The notes: generated by a model not told the origin, from the letters alone. Positions 1 to 9,270 are shown, counted from the stretch's first letter. The stretch: 64,000 bases of DNA from Candidatus Intricatilinea gracilis (GCA_016702605.1 JADJDQ010000001.1:248001-312000), one strand, 5' to 3'. Numbers and translations are program-made.

Positions 1-480
1 GGCAGTGACCAGACCGTTGAGCACGATGACATCGGCCGGGCTGGCGCGCATCAGCCTGGCCAGGGCACGGCCGCAACGCCACTGCGCGGCAAACAAACGC
101 CAGGCCTGGACGATGCGGTTGGCACTCGGCTCGGGCTCATCCTTGCTGCGGGCCGCGCGGCGCGGCGACGTGCCGGCCAGCACCTTCACGAACGGCTCGA
201 GCGGATAACGCACCGCCGCCGCTGGCGTGTCGACACTGCCCACCGCCACCTCGAAGCCGCGTCGGGCCAGATCGTTGGCGAGCTGGCAGACGAAGCGCTC
301 GACACCACCGGACACGGCCAGGCTGTCGCACAACAACAGCACCCGCGGCGGCACGGACTTGTGCCGAGGCGCGGCGGGGGCGGCACTCAACTCATCGGGT
401 CGCGTCACGTGGGCCGACAGGTCGGTCGCCGTGACGGACGTCGCGCCAGCTGTGCTGCCGGTTGTCGAGTGGGTCGTCAT
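1..480 (-). CDS. GT4-type glycosyltransferase, N-terminal part (runs off the window)
   Basis: Only the first 160 residues are in the window; the gene continues past its left edge. After a roughly 40-residue Ser/Thr/Ala-rich leader comes a beta-strand and loop reading VLLLCDSLAVSGGVERF, then a helix (residues ~61-75) and a second strand. This is the usual N-terminal half of GT-B fold, GT4-like glycosyltransferases, where the Gly-Gly loop contacts the acceptor side. It probably transfers a sugar from a nucleotide donor to a surface polysaccharide intermediate at the cytoplasmic membrane face. It is the last visible gene of a leftward operon and begins 32 bases after the stop of the methyltransferase-like gene. 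Donor and linkage cannot be told from this fragment. Confidence 0.75.
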   Translation of the reverse strand, partial: MTTHSTTGSTAGATSVTATDLSAHVTRPDELSAAPAAPRHKSVPPRVLLLCDSLAVSGGVERFVCQLANDLARRGFEVAVGSVDTPAAAVRYPLEPFVKVLAGTSPRRAARSKDEPEPSANRIVQAWRLFAAQWRCGRALARLMRASPADVIVLNGLVTA

Positions 481-512
481 GTCGTTCACGGTGCTCGCGT
501 GGGTCGCCGGGT

Positions 513-1469
513 TTACCGGGCCGAACGGATGAACTGGTCGACCACGAGGCGTTCGTAGTCGGGTGCGGGCAGATTCAACCCGCTGTGACGCATGGCCCGC
601 CACTGCTCGCGCAGGGCGCGTGCGCTGTCGACCAACCCGACGCTGGCCAGCGTGTCGATCAGGCTGGCGCGCAGGCCGCCGGAGGATGTCGAGCCAGCCG
701 GCGCACCTGCCGCCGATGCTGTGCCGACCGTGCCGCTTGCGGGTTTGAGCCATTCGTCCTGGGCATAGTCACTCTGCTGCGGCGCCGGCAAGTCGCCGGG
801 TTCGGCGAGCTTGCGCGCCAGCACCAGCAGGTAGACCTCGTGGCTGTTGCACAGGTTGACGCGGCGCTTGACCTGCAGCGGGTTGGCTACGCGCCACCAC
901 AGCCGCGGCTCGGCCTTGAGCACGAAGAACAGGCCGCGCAGCTCGAAGCCACGCGAGGGCTGGTAGAGGTTGCAGAACAGTTCGGGCGAGAACTGGTAGA
1001 AGCCGTGGCCCGACAGGTTGTTGGCCGGCAGCGCGTGGAACACATGGCCACCCACCTTGCACAGGTCGATGCAGTTGCGCCACGCGGTCGGAAAGTCGAA
1101 CACGTGCTCCAGGCAACCGAAGTCGAGCACCGCGTCGTAGCCACCACGCTCGGCGGCCAGCTCGCCGCCGCGTGGCCAGGGCAGGTTCATGTCGTGGATG
1201 AGCCGGGCGTTTTCGTAGGGCGAGGCGTCGACCGAATCGGCCACCTGCGCGCCCAGCCACTGCTGCATCAACGGTTCGAAATAACGCGGTGCACCCGGTG
1301 GGATGGCCGGCTCACGCAGCGGCGGCAGGCCGCGCCGAAGACGGTGCGCCTCCAGCGGACGCGGCTCGATGAACAGCGCCTGACGGCCGATCGCCAGCGT
1401 GCGCTCGAAGCTCACGCCGAGCTCCTGCGCATGGGCCAGGAAGTTGAGGTTATGAAGGTCGATGCCCAT
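513..1469 (-). CDS. SAM-dependent methyltransferase-like protein of a glycan cluster
   Basis: A 318-residue protein. Its centre reads VLDFGCLEHVFDFPTAWRN and is followed by KVGGHVFHALPANNLSGHGF, which matches the late part of class I (Rossmann) SAM methyltransferases: the acidic strand 4 region, then the VGGH motif and an active-site loop. The glycine-rich motif I near the N-terminus is not obvious, so cofactor binding is presumed rather than shown. Such proteins are common in O-antigen and exopolysaccharide clusters, where they modify sugars. It lies between the flippase and a glycosyltransferase in the same leftward operon, which supports a role in surface glycan modification. The substrate is unknown. 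Confidence 0.65.
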   Translation of the reverse strand: MGIDLHNLNFLAHAQELGVSFERTLAIGRQALFIEPRPLEAHRLRRGLPPLREPAIPPGAPRYFEPLMQQWLGAQVADSVDASPYENARLIHDMNLPWPRGGELAAERGGYDAVLDFGCLEHVFDFPTAWRNCIDLCKVGGHVFHALPANNLSGHGFYQFSPELFCNLYQPSRGFELRGLFFVLKAEPRLWWRVANPLQVKRRVNLCNSHEVYLLVLARKLAEPGDLPAPQQSDYAQDEWLKPASGTVGTASAAGAPAGSTSSGGLRASLIDTLASVGLVDSARALREQWRAMRHSGLNLPAPDYERLVVDQFIRSAR

Positions 1470-1571
1470 CGGTACGTCAGGAAGGTCGCAGGATCGGCGC
1501 AGGAGTTGATCGGAGGCTGAGGTCGGGCAAGGATCGGACGGACGCAGGTTGCGGGCAGACGCGGTCGACCC

Positions 1572-2825
1572 TCAGGCGCGCTCGCGCCGCAGCGTGACCA
1601 TGATGCCGGTCAGTGCGGCAAGGATGACAGCCGTCTCGGCAGACAACGCCACACCGGCCAGTGCCACTGCGTCGTGGCCCACGAACCAGGCGCCGGCGGC
1701 ACCCACCGCGGCGCCCACCACGATACAGCTGCGATAGGCATGGTCGAACCGGCCGCTGCCGAGCATCCAGAAACCGATGAACTTCCAGCTCATCAGCAGC
1801 GGCAGCAGGCAGCCGGAAACCGCAAACACGTCGAACAGCCGGGCCGGCTCGGCCCCACCGATGAGTCGACCGATGATCGGCCAGCCCAGCAGCAATACGG
1901 CCAGGATGGCAGCGCCGGCCGCCAGCCCCCCCAGCGCCCAGCACCCGGCGTAACGCAGCGCCACCTTGGCGCCGCCCCGAAACCGGTCGACGATGCGTGG
2001 ATAGATCAGCTGCATGAGCGGATCCGTCGCGCCGATCAAGGCACGCACGACCCGGTCGGCCAGGTAATACAGGCCCAGTTCGCTGCGCGCCATACGTGTC
2101 GACGCAATGGCCGGCAATGCGAGGGAATACGCCGCACCGGCCAGGCTGACCGGCAACATCGCGGCGCCCAGGCGCAGGCCGGGCCAGACGTCACGGCCGG
2201 CCCACAGGCCTTGCGCCGACTCACCGCGCAGATCGCGCCACATCCAGCGCCAACCCAGTGCGGCCAGCGAGGCGGCAGCGACAAGCTGCAGCAGCAGATA
2301 GACCTCGACGCTGTGCGCCAGCAGCAAGGTGAGCACGAGCAGCGCACCTTGCACCGCCAGCTCGACCCAGGCCCAGCGATGCAATTGCGAGGTGGCCTGC
2401 AGATACCAGGTGGCCGGCCAGCCCATGGCGCAGGCCAGGGCGGCGAGCAGCACGGTGTCGGCGAGTTGCGGGCCGGTGCTGCTCAAACCCTCGGCCGCGC
2501 TGCGGGCCTCCCACCACGACACACCCAGCGCCAGCAGCACGACGGGCAGGCAAAGCACACAACGTGCGCTGAAGACCTGACGCGCAAGCCGAAGGCGCTC
2601 GGCCGCGTCGGCCACCACCGCGCGACGAGTGGCGGCGCCGAGGAAGCCCCCTTCGACCAGGATGGCCAGCAGCCCGGCCCAGACCAGCATCAGGCCCAGG
2701 CGGCCGAATTCGTCGCTGCCCAGCCGCACCGCCATGACCGGCAACACCAGCAGCGGAAACAGCAGACGCACCGCCGCCGCGGCATACACCGGCGGCAGGG
2801 CGCGTTTGAGCGAGACGGACGACAC
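1572..2825 (-). CDS. Polysaccharide flippase, Wzx/MATE-like
   Basis: A 417-residue integral membrane protein with about 12 hydrophobic segments spread evenly along its length. Basic residues cluster in the short loops, and the N-terminus (LKRALPPVYAAAAVRLLFP) fits a positive-inside start. Length and topology match Wzx-type oligosaccharide flippases, which move undecaprenyl-diphosphate-linked repeat units to the periplasmic face. The start lies six bases after the stop of the TylF-type methyltransferase, so the two genes are almost certainly co-transcribed with the surrounding glycosyltransferases. Family assignment rests on topology and neighbours; there is no short diagnostic motif. A multidrug-type MATE exporter is a less likely alternative. 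Confidence 0.75.
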   Translation of the reverse strand: MSSVSLKRALPPVYAAAAVRLLFPLLVLPVMAVRLGSDEFGRLGLMLVWAGLLAILVEGGFLGAATRRAVVADAAERLRLARQVFSARCVLCLPVVLLALGVSWWEARSAAEGLSSTGPQLADTVLLAALACAMGWPATWYLQATSQLHRWAWVELAVQGALLVLTLLLAHSVEVYLLLQLVAAASLAALGWRWMWRDLRGESAQGLWAGRDVWPGLRLGAAMLPVSLAGAAYSLALPAIASTRMARSELGLYYLADRVVRALIGATDPLMQLIYPRIVDRFRGGAKVALRYAGCWALGGLAAGAAILAVLLLGWPIIGRLIGGAEPARLFDVFAVSGCLLPLLMSWKFIGFWMLGSGRFDHAYRSCIVVGAAVGAAGAWFVGHDAVALAGVALSAETAVILAALTGIMVTLRRERA

Positions 2826-2831
2826 GACCAG

Positions 2832-3605
2832 TCAGGGCGTCTTGATGTGCAGCCGCGCGGTGTAGTCGACCCGGTGCAGGAACACCGGTGTCGCGCTGGC
2901 GGCGAAATATTCGTCCACCGCCTTGCGCGCTCCTTGCCAGTGGCCGTAGTCGTCGATGATCAACACGCCGTTGCGTTCGAGCAGCGGGTACAGGTGCAGC
3001 AACTCGTGGCGAGTCGACTCGTACCAGTCGGTGTCCAGGCGCAGCAGGGCGATCTGGCTGGGGATGGTCGCCGGGATGGTGGCCTCGACCGGGCCCTTGA
3101 CGAAGTGGATCTTGTCGCGCGGGTAACCGGTGGACCACAGGTTGGCCTGCACGTCGTCGATGCCGGCTTCGCACCAAACCCCTTCACCGCGGGTCGTGCG
3201 CTCCATCTGCGCGGCGGCCGATTCACCGCTGTGCGCCTTGTCGGCCTCGGTGGGCGCGGTCATGCCCTCGTAGGTGTCGTACAGGTACAGATGGCGCGAG
3301 GTGTCGCCGCGCGCCATCAGCGCCAGGGCCACGGCCATCATGCTGCCGCCGCGCCACACGCCACATTCGACGATGTCGCCGGGGATCTTGTGCCGCACGA
3401 GGTGGTCGACCGTGAGCAGCAGGCTGGCGCGGCGGTCGACGCCGGTGAGCGTGAACGGCTCGACACGGCGCAGGATGGCGCGGTCGGGCTCGCTCAGGTC
3501 GGCGATGTCGGCAAGCGGTGTTATCTGCAGCCCGCGGGCGGCGAGCGCACGCGAAACCAGCTTCGCCAAGGGTTTGACGACAGTGCGTTTGAGGATGGAT
3601 TTCAT
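2832..3605 (-). CDS. TylF/MycF-family O-methyltransferase
   Basis: A 257-residue protein with the hallmarks of the TylF/MycF sugar O-methyltransferase family: GDIVECGVWRGGSMMAVA at residues ~95-112 (SAM-binding motif I), YLYDTYEGMT shortly after, and LLRLDTDWYESTRHELLHL with GVLIIDDYGHW near residues ~180-220, which supply the acidic residues that bind the divalent metal. Known members methylate deoxysugar hydroxyls in macrolides, and many bacterial homologues sit in polysaccharide clusters. Here it is followed at six bases by a flippase and preceded by a glycosyltransferase, so methylation of a surface-glycan sugar is the best inference. The family call is firm; the substrate is not known. 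Confidence 0.85.
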   Translation of the reverse strand: MKSILKRTVVKPLAKLVSRALAARGLQITPLADIADLSEPDRAILRRVEPFTLTGVDRRASLLLTVDHLVRHKIPGDIVECGVWRGGSMMAVALALMARGDTSRHLYLYDTYEGMTAPTEADKAHSGESAAAQMERTTRGEGVWCEAGIDDVQANLWSTGYPRDKIHFVKGPVEATIPATIPSQIALLRLDTDWYESTRHELLHLYPLLERNGVLIIDDYGHWQGARKAVDEYFAASATPVFLHRVDYTARLHIKTP

Positions 3606-3665
3606 GAACTCGTCGCCACTCGAACGAACGGCCGGCGTGCCTAAAGTAGCCGGCGATTGTCGCCG

Positions 3666-4808
3666 CTAAGCAGGTGTGGCCTCGTACACCGGCCAGGCAT
3701 CGGCCAGTGTCTGCGCCCAGGCGCTCGCGGCCTGGGCCTGGCTCAGGCGCTCACGCACCTCGGCAGCGTGGCAACGCAGGTAGTCCAGGCACTCGATCAC
3801 CGCGGCGGCACTGCGTTCGCGCAGCAGCAGGCCCTGCAGGCCGTGGCGGCGCATGAAGTCGCCGAGGTCACCCACGTCGGCACAGATCACCACACAGCCG
3901 TGGTTGAGCAGCGCGAACAAGGCGCCGGACTGCGAGGCATCCAGATACGGCAGGATGAAGACGACGTCGCGGCCGAACAGCGTGCGCAACTCGGCGCTGC
4001 CGAGGTAGCTGTCGTCGACGCGTACACCCAAGCCGAGCAGTTCACGCTTGAGGTTGGCCAGCGCGGGCGACCAGGCGCCGTGTACCTCCAGTCCCAGGCC
4101 ACGCCGCTTGATCTCGGGTGAACGCGCAAGTTCACCAAACAGCTCGACGCCCTTGTAGGGCTTGACGGTGCTCCAGTAGACCAGCGCACTCGGCGCTTCG
4201 AGCAGGCGGTACGGCGAGACACCATCCCCTGGCGCCAGCGGCAGCAGGCCATGGGGGACGACCATGGCCTTGGCCGCCCAGTGCTCGCCGTAACGACGCA
4301 GGAATTCGTCCTTGCTGTGCCGACTGGCGAACACCAGCGCGCGGGCGCAGCCGGCGATCCAGGCCGTGGGCCGATGGCGCAGACCCTTGTAGCCATGTGG
4401 CACCGCGTTGTGCACCGTGTAGACCAACTGGCGGCGCAGCAGCCACCACAGCAGCAGTTCGGCCTGCCACAAGGCGCTGAACTGGAGGTTGATGCTGTCG
4501 TAATCGCGGCGGTGACGCCACAGGTGCAGCAGCAGTCCCAGGTAGGCCGGCACACCACGCCAGCGCGGCGCCACGCTGCCCGACACCGGCGCGGCGACGA
4601 CGTGGATGCCCGCGTTGCGCGGCAACACCTCCTGCAGATCGGCCAGGAACTCGGCGTTGTAACGTGTCAACGAGGCATACAGCGTCACCTCATGGCCACG
4701 CGCCTGCAGCGCCCGCACCAGACCGTGGACGTAGGGCAGCACGAAGGAGCCGCCGTCGACCACGGCGATGTGGCGGCGCTGCGCCGCTGGCAAGGGTGCG
4801 CCGCTCAA
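3666..4808 (-). CDS. Glycosyltransferase, GT4-like
   Basis: A 380-residue GT-B glycosyltransferase. The N-terminal half has the YVHGLVRALQARGHEVTLYASLTRY pattern (strand, helix, strand); the C-terminal half has YWSTVKPYKGVELFGELAR and ILPYLDASQSGALFALLNHG, which corresponds to the donor-binding part of GT4 enzymes. An alpha-linked sugar transfer to a lipid-linked intermediate in the cytoplasm is expected. Its start codon overlaps the stop of the upstream acyltransferase gene by four bases (ATGA), a sign of translational coupling. Together with the flippase and the TylF-type methyltransferase it forms a leftward surface-polysaccharide operon. Specificity cannot be read from sequence. Confidence 0.8.
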   Translation of the reverse strand: MSGAPLPAAQRRHIAVVDGGSFVLPYVHGLVRALQARGHEVTLYASLTRYNAEFLADLQEVLPRNAGIHVVAAPVSGSVAPRWRGVPAYLGLLLHLWRHRRDYDSINLQFSALWQAELLLWWLLRRQLVYTVHNAVPHGYKGLRHRPTAWIAGCARALVFASRHSKDEFLRRYGEHWAAKAMVVPHGLLPLAPGDGVSPYRLLEAPSALVYWSTVKPYKGVELFGELARSPEIKRRGLGLEVHGAWSPALANLKRELLGLGVRVDDSYLGSAELRTLFGRDVVFILPYLDASQSGALFALLNHGCVVICADVGDLGDFMRRHGLQGLLLRERSAAAVIECLDYLRCHAAEVRERLSQAQAASAWAQTLADAWPVYEATPA

Positions 4809-5359
4809 TGCGCGAACCAGTAACGCCGATTCAGCTTGTAGCGCGGCACACCACCTTCGCGCGGACCAAGGTCGCGCGCCGGGTTGCCACCCACCATGCG
4901 GTAGGGCTCGACGTCGCGTGTCACCACGGCACCGGCCATCACCACCGCGCCGGTGCCCAGGTGCACGCCAGGCATCACCATGGCGCCGGCGAACAACACG
5001 CAGTAGTCGTCGATGTGTACCGGCTTGGCCTTGTCGGTGAACAGGCCGTCGTGCAGTTCGTGGCCCAGGCTGTAGATGCGGCAGTCGTGCGCGATCGATA
5101 CCTGCGCGCCGATCGTCAGGCCGCCGCGGTTGTCGAGGTACACACCGCGGTTCACGAGGCTGCCCTCACCCACCACCAGTCGGCCGACATGGAAGAAACG
5201 CACGCCACCCTGCACGGTGGCGCTGCGGGCGATGTGAAATCCGCAGGCACGGTACAGCAGCGGGCGCAGCACGAAAGGCAGCAGTCCGTGAACCAGGTTG
5301 ATGGCCGCCAGGCCCAGGAAATAGGCTTGCGAACGCAGATGCTCGGTGAGTCGGGGCAT
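4805..5359 (-). CDS. Hexapeptide-repeat acyltransferase, WcaF/CysE-like
   Basis: A 184-residue protein of the left-handed beta-helix (LbH) acyltransferase superfamily. Imperfect hexapeptide repeats run through residues ~40-155 (IARSAT, VQGGVR, LVVGEG, GLTIGA), with the catalytic His probably in SIAHDCRIYSLGHELHDG and a loop ending in MVGGNPARDL, which is characteristic of the maltose/galactoside O-acetyltransferase and WcaF branch. It would transfer an acetyl group from acetyl-CoA to a sugar hydroxyl. It is the first gene of the leftward glycan operon and overlaps the next gene by four bases. It diverges from lysS with about 220 bases between. Confidence 0.85.
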   Translation of the reverse strand: MPRLTEHLRSQAYFLGLAAINLVHGLLPFVLRPLLYRACGFHIARSATVQGGVRFFHVGRLVVGEGSLVNRGVYLDNRGGLTIGAQVSIAHDCRIYSLGHELHDGLFTDKAKPVHIDDYCVLFAGAMVMPGVHLGTGAVVMAGAVVTRDVEPYRMVGGNPARDLGPREGGVPRYKLNRRYWFAH

Positions 5360-5576
5360 GAAGTCGGCGCAGGGAACTCAGGGGGCAGCAGGTGGGCCGG
5401 CGAAGTGGCCTATCGCCACCGAGCGGGTGATGATCGCCCGGACAACAGGTGCAACGGCCACCGGGCTGACTCGGTCGGGCCGCGCCGGCGGGCGCCGCAA
5501 TTGTCGCGCGGCAGTGCAGTCCGCCACGGTGCGGCGCCCTGGCCTTCTAAAATCGCGGGTCAACCGCGAACACCAC

Positions 5577-7136
5577 ATGACCCAGCCCACCTCCCCCGCA
5601 TCGTCCAACGCCCCGGTCACCTCGGGCGACGCCGTCGACGACAACCAGCTCATCACCGAACGCCGCGAGAAACTCGCGGGGCTGCGCGCCGCGGCCCAGG
5701 CGGCGGGCAAGGCAGTCTTCCCGAACGACTTCAAGCCGCGTGACCATGCCGGTGAACTGCACCGCGTGCACGAGACCAAGGACAACGAGGCGCTCGAAGC
5801 CGCGCCGGTGACGGCCTGTGTGGCCGGCCGCATGATGCTCAAGCGCGTGATGGGCAAGGCCTGTTTCGCCACGCTGCAGGATGGCAGCCGCGAAGGCAAC
5901 CCGCGCATCCAGCTCTACATCACGCAGGACAACGTCGGGCCCGAGCTGCTGGCCGAGTTCAAGCGCTGGGACCTGGGTGACATCCTGGGCGCCGAAGGCC
6001 TGCTGTTTCGCACCAAGAGTGGTGAACTGTCGATCAAGGTGACCCAGCTTCGCCTGCTCACCAAGAGCCTGCGGCCGCTGCCCGACAAGTTCCACGGCAT
6101 GGCCGACCAGGAACAGAAATACCGCCAGCGTTATGTCGACCTGATCACCGACGACGCCGCGCGCGACCGTTTCCGCGCCCGCAGCAAGGCCGTGGCGAGT
6201 ATTCGCGGCTTCATGCTCGAGCACCACTTTCTCGAAGTGGAGACGCCCATGCTGCACCCGATTCCGGGCGGCGCCAACGCCAAACCCTTCATCACGCACC
6301 ACAACGCGCTGGATCAGGAGATGTTCCTGCGCATCGCGCCCGAGTTGTATCTCAAGCGCCTGGTGGTGGGGGGATTCGAGCGCGTGTTCGAGATCAACCG
6401 CAACTTCAGAAACGAAGGCATCAGTGTTCGGCACAACCCCGAATTCACGATGATGGAGTTCTACGCGGCCTACTGGAACCATCACGACCTGATGGATTTC
6501 ACCGAACAACTGCTGCGCCACGCGGCACGGTCGGCCACCGGTTCGGCGCGCGTCAGTTATGCCGGCAAGGAGGTGATGCTCGATGAACCCTTCGCGCGCC
6601 TGTCGGTGCGTGATTCACTGGTCGTGCATGCCGGGCTGAGCGACGCCGAGGCCGACGATGCGGCCGCCATCCACGCCCGCCTGAAAACCCTGGGCGAGGA
6701 ACCACCGGCGCACTGGAAACTGGCCCAGCTGCAATTCGGCCTGTTCGAGGCGGTGGTGGAAGAAAAACTCTGGCAGCCGACCTTCATCATCGACTATCCG
6801 GTCGAGGTGAGCCCGCTGGCACGAGCGTCGGACACCAATCCGGCGATCACCGAACGGTTCGAGTTGTTCATCACCGGGCGCGAATTCGGCAATGGTTTCA
6901 GCGAACTCAACGATGCCGAGGACCAGGCCGCACGGTTCCAGAGCCAGGTCGCCAACAAGGATGCCGGTGACGAAGAGGCCATGTATTACGACGCCGATTT
7001 CATCCGGGCGCTCGAATACGGCATGCCACCCACCGGCGGTTGCGGCATAGGTATCGACCGGCTCATGATGCTGATCACCGACAGCCCCAGCATCCGCGAC
7101 GTGCTGCTGTTTCCGGCGCTGCGCCGCGAAGGCTGA
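5577..7136 (+). CDS. lysS: Lysine--tRNA ligase, class II
   Basis: Charges tRNA-Lys with lysine in the cytoplasm. The 519-residue product has the full class II lysyl-tRNA synthetase layout: an N-terminal OB-fold anticodon-binding domain (~40-190, with RIMGKACFATLQDGS-like sequence), motif 1, motif 2 (FRNEGISVRHNPEFTMMEFY) and motif 3 (PPTGGCGIGIDRLMML). The length is close to the usual ~505. The ATG at 5577 is chosen because the upstream in-frame extension is arginine-rich and unlike the family. The first ~35 residues are Ser/Pro/Asp-rich and probably disordered. It is a housekeeping gene that separates the glycan operon from the cyclase gene. Confidence 0.97.
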   Translation: MTQPTSPASSNAPVTSGDAVDDNQLITERREKLAGLRAAAQAAGKAVFPNDFKPRDHAGELHRVHETKDNEALEAAPVTACVAGRMMLKRVMGKACFATLQDGSREGNPRIQLYITQDNVGPELLAEFKRWDLGDILGAEGLLFRTKSGELSIKVTQLRLLTKSLRPLPDKFHGMADQEQKYRQRYVDLITDDAARDRFRARSKAVASIRGFMLEHHFLEVETPMLHPIPGGANAKPFITHHNALDQEMFLRIAPELYLKRLVVGGFERVFEINRNFRNEGISVRHNPEFTMMEFYAAYWNHHDLMDFTEQLLRHAARSATGSARVSYAGKEVMLDEPFARLSVRDSLVVHAGLSDAEADDAAAIHARLKTLGEEPPAHWKLAQLQFGLFEAVVEEKLWQPTFIIDYPVEVSPLARASDTNPAITERFELFITGREFGNGFSELNDAEDQAARFQSQVANKDAGDEEAMYYDADFIRALEYGMPPTGGCGIGIDRLMMLITDSPSIRDVLLFPALRREG

Positions 7137-7416
7137 GCTCCTGTCATTCGGCGACCTGCCTGGGTTGACCCTGCCTGGGTCGGCGCGCCGAAAGTCATCC
7201 CGGCGCGGGGCCTGCACGTCCCTGCCCGAGCAGGCCGGCGCACCGCGCCGATAGGTGCGGCGCGAGTATCATCGAGGTTCCCGGCACAGGCAGTTCAGGC
7301 AGGCTTGAGTCGCGGATTTGCGATTTCCGGAAATGGGTCGAGGTGCTTCGCACCCCTGCCACATGCCTGCGTCACCGGCGCGCCTGCAAGTTGAGCAAGT
7401 TGAAGGTGGTTGAGCC

Positions 7417-8550
7417 ATGCGAGTTACCGATCAGACCCTGCTCGAACAGATCCATATCAATGGTTTCGAGTTAGCCAACCGCAAGGCCCTGGTGGGATTC
7501 GGCAGTGACGACGAAGCCATACTCAGCAGTTGCCACGGCGTGATCGTCGAACAACTGGACGAAATTGTCAGCAGGTTTTACGACATTCAGACCAGCATAC
7601 CCGAGATCGCCCTGTTGATCGGCGATTCCGAAACACTGCAACGCCTGCATACCACACAACGCAGCTACATACTCGACCTGTTCGGTGGGCGTTATGACCT
7701 CGACTATGTCAACCAGCGCTTGCGCCTGGGCCTGGTGCACAAGCGGATCGGACTGGAGCCCAAGTATTATGTGGCGGCACTTCATCTGCTGGTGCAACTG
7801 CTGCGCGACTGCATCCGCTCGGCGGGCTTCGATGCGCAGATCATCGAACGCGCCTTCAGCGCACTCGACAAGATCCGGTCGATCGACGAAACCCTGTTTT
7901 TCGAAAGTTATATCCGCAGCCTTGGCGCCGACTTCGATTCGGCCCGCAAACGAAGCGAAGACTATGCGCGCAATCTCGAGGTGGCCCTGCGCGAGCGCAC
8001 CCAGCAACTCGAGGACATGGCGCGCATCGATCCGCTGACCGGCCTGATCAATCGTCGCCACCTGGCCGACGCCTTGAGCCAGGCGATCCGGTCGGCGCAG
8101 CGGCGCAACGAACCCGTCAGCGTGGCGTTTCTCGATATCGACAATCTGCAGCACATCAACGAGAAACTCGGCCACCATCAGGGCGACGAGGTCTTGCGCA
8201 CCGTGGGCCACACGGTCGGTTCGTTTTCGCGCGCCGCCGATCAATGTTTTCGGTATGGCGGCGACGAGTTCTGCGTGATCCTTCCGAATTGCCGCGAGCC
8301 CGAGGCCATGAATCTTTATTGCAAACGCATGCAGGACAGGCTGACCGAGTTGTTGCCCGACGTCAGCCTGAGTGTGGGCATCTGCAGTTGCGGCCCCGAA
8401 ACCTATCTCGACCCGGACGAGATGCTCAGCCGCGCCGACGCGCGCATGTACGAAGCCAAATACATGACGCGCGAGGCCGCATCACCGCTGGAACCCGAGG
8501 AAAGTGCCATCGACTTGCGCCGCCTCGTGCAACGCGGCGGCACCGGCTGA
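7417..8550 (+). CDS. Globin-coupled diguanylate cyclase
   Basis: Likely makes cyclic di-GMP in response to oxygen or another haem ligand. Residues ~1-165 form a globin-coupled-sensor domain; the segment LGLVHKRIGLEPKYYVAAL places the expected proximal haem ligand at His108. A short linker and coiled-coil (ARNLEVALRERTQQLEDMA) leads to a GGDEF domain (~200-365) that begins IDPLTGLINRRH and carries an intact GGDEF motif at residues 281-285. An RAAD I-site at 272-275 is consistent with product inhibition. There is no EAL domain. The architecture matches DosC-type oxygen-sensing cyclases, about 80 residues shorter than E. coli DosC because there is no separate middle domain. It is a stand-alone gene. 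Confidence 0.9.
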   Translation: MRVTDQTLLEQIHINGFELANRKALVGFGSDDEAILSSCHGVIVEQLDEIVSRFYDIQTSIPEIALLIGDSETLQRLHTTQRSYILDLFGGRYDLDYVNQRLRLGLVHKRIGLEPKYYVAALHLLVQLLRDCIRSAGFDAQIIERAFSALDKIRSIDETLFFESYIRSLGADFDSARKRSEDYARNLEVALRERTQQLEDMARIDPLTGLINRRHLADALSQAIRSAQRRNEPVSVAFLDIDNLQHINEKLGHHQGDEVLRTVGHTVGSFSRAADQCFRYGGDEFCVILPNCREPEAMNLYCKRMQDRLTELLPDVSLSVGICSCGPETYLDPDEMLSRADARMYEAKYMTREAASPLEPEESAIDLRRLVQRGGTG

Positions 8551-8599
8551 GAGACGGGATCTTTCTGCTGCGCCTGCCGATCTCGGGCCTGCGCTGCGC

Positions 8600-8617
8600 G
8601 CCGTACGGGAGTACGGC
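8600..8617. repeat. Perfect 7-bp inverted repeat with GGGA loop
   Basis: GCCGTAC and GTACGGC flank a GGGA tetraloop in the gap between two convergent genes, the cyclase (stop at 8550) and the MxaD-like gene (stop at 8689). No T-run follows on either side, so it may be a bidirectional, non-canonical transcription end or an RNA hairpin. The rest of the gap has no other feature I can support. Confidence 0.4.
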
Positions 8618-8688
8618 TGTGCTGCTCGACCCAAGCGCGACACGCTCGCTACGAAATCCCCCGTATCTCAGCTCGCATTGGGTCGTTG

Positions 8689-9270
8689 CTACTTTTTCTC
8701 GACCAGCGACTTCAGGTTGCCGAGGCCGGCCTTGTAGATGCCGGTGATCGCGGCAATCGCGGCTTCGTCGTTCTTGTCGGGCGGCGGATCGTTGTTGGGG
8801 TAGCCGCGGTAAAAAGCGCCGCGCCATTCGACCAGGGTGGTGCCGGCGGCGCTGCCGGGTTTGACCTGCAGCGTGGAGCTGTAGTTGGTCACCGGCACGG
8901 GGCCGGGGTCCTTCATGCGGTAGGCGTAACGTTTGTCGGCTTCGGCATAGGTTTCGAGCGACTCGACGATGGTGCCGCCGCCCTTGAGTTGCAAGGTGCG
9001 CACCGAGCCGACGTTGTTGCCGTCGGTGGTGGTCGATCCGGCCAGTGCCGGGTGCCAGTCGTGCAGCGCGGCAAAGTTCTTCACCCGTGCCCAGACGACG
9101 TCGGGTGCAGCGTCGATGGTGATGGTCTCACTCACCTTCTGGCGTGTCGGGCCGTGAGCCTCGGCCGGCGTCAGCAGCGCCAGGCCGAGCAGGCCGGCAG
9201 CTGCCAGGCAAGGCAGTGCCAGGGCGGCGCGCCGCGCAAGGTGCCGGTGGAGATGAAGGTGGATGGTCAT
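8689..9270 (-). CDS. MxaD-like periplasmic SRPBCC protein
   Basis: A 193-residue protein with a signal peptide (basic start, hydrophobic core LALPCLAAAGLLGLALL, cut near AEA-HG) and a polyketide-cyclase/SRPBCC fold. The segment APDVVWARVKNFAALHDWHP is typical of the MxaD branch. MxaD is a periplasmic accessory protein reported to help electron transfer between methanol dehydrogenase and its cytochrome. With xoxF in the same window, an accessory role in periplasmic alcohol oxidation is a reasonable inference. It lies 84 bases downstream of the beta-propeller gene on the same strand. A generic SRPBCC lipid- or ligand-binding function cannot be excluded. Confidence 0.65.
   Translation of the reverse strand: MTIHLHLHRHLARRAALALPCLAAAGLLGLALLTPAEAHGPTRQKVSETITIDAAPDVVWARVKNFAALHDWHPALAGSTTTDGNNVGSVRTLQLKGGGTIVESLETYAEADKRYAYRMKDPGPVPVTNYSSTLQVKPGSAAGTTLVEWRGAFYRGYPNNDPPPDKNDEAAIAAITGIYKAGLGNLKSLVEKK

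Noticed and set aside
1674..3644. Open frame of 656 codons antisense to the flippase and TylF-type genes
   Set aside because: Gln/His/Arg/Ala-rich with no domain, and both opposite-strand genes are recognisable families.
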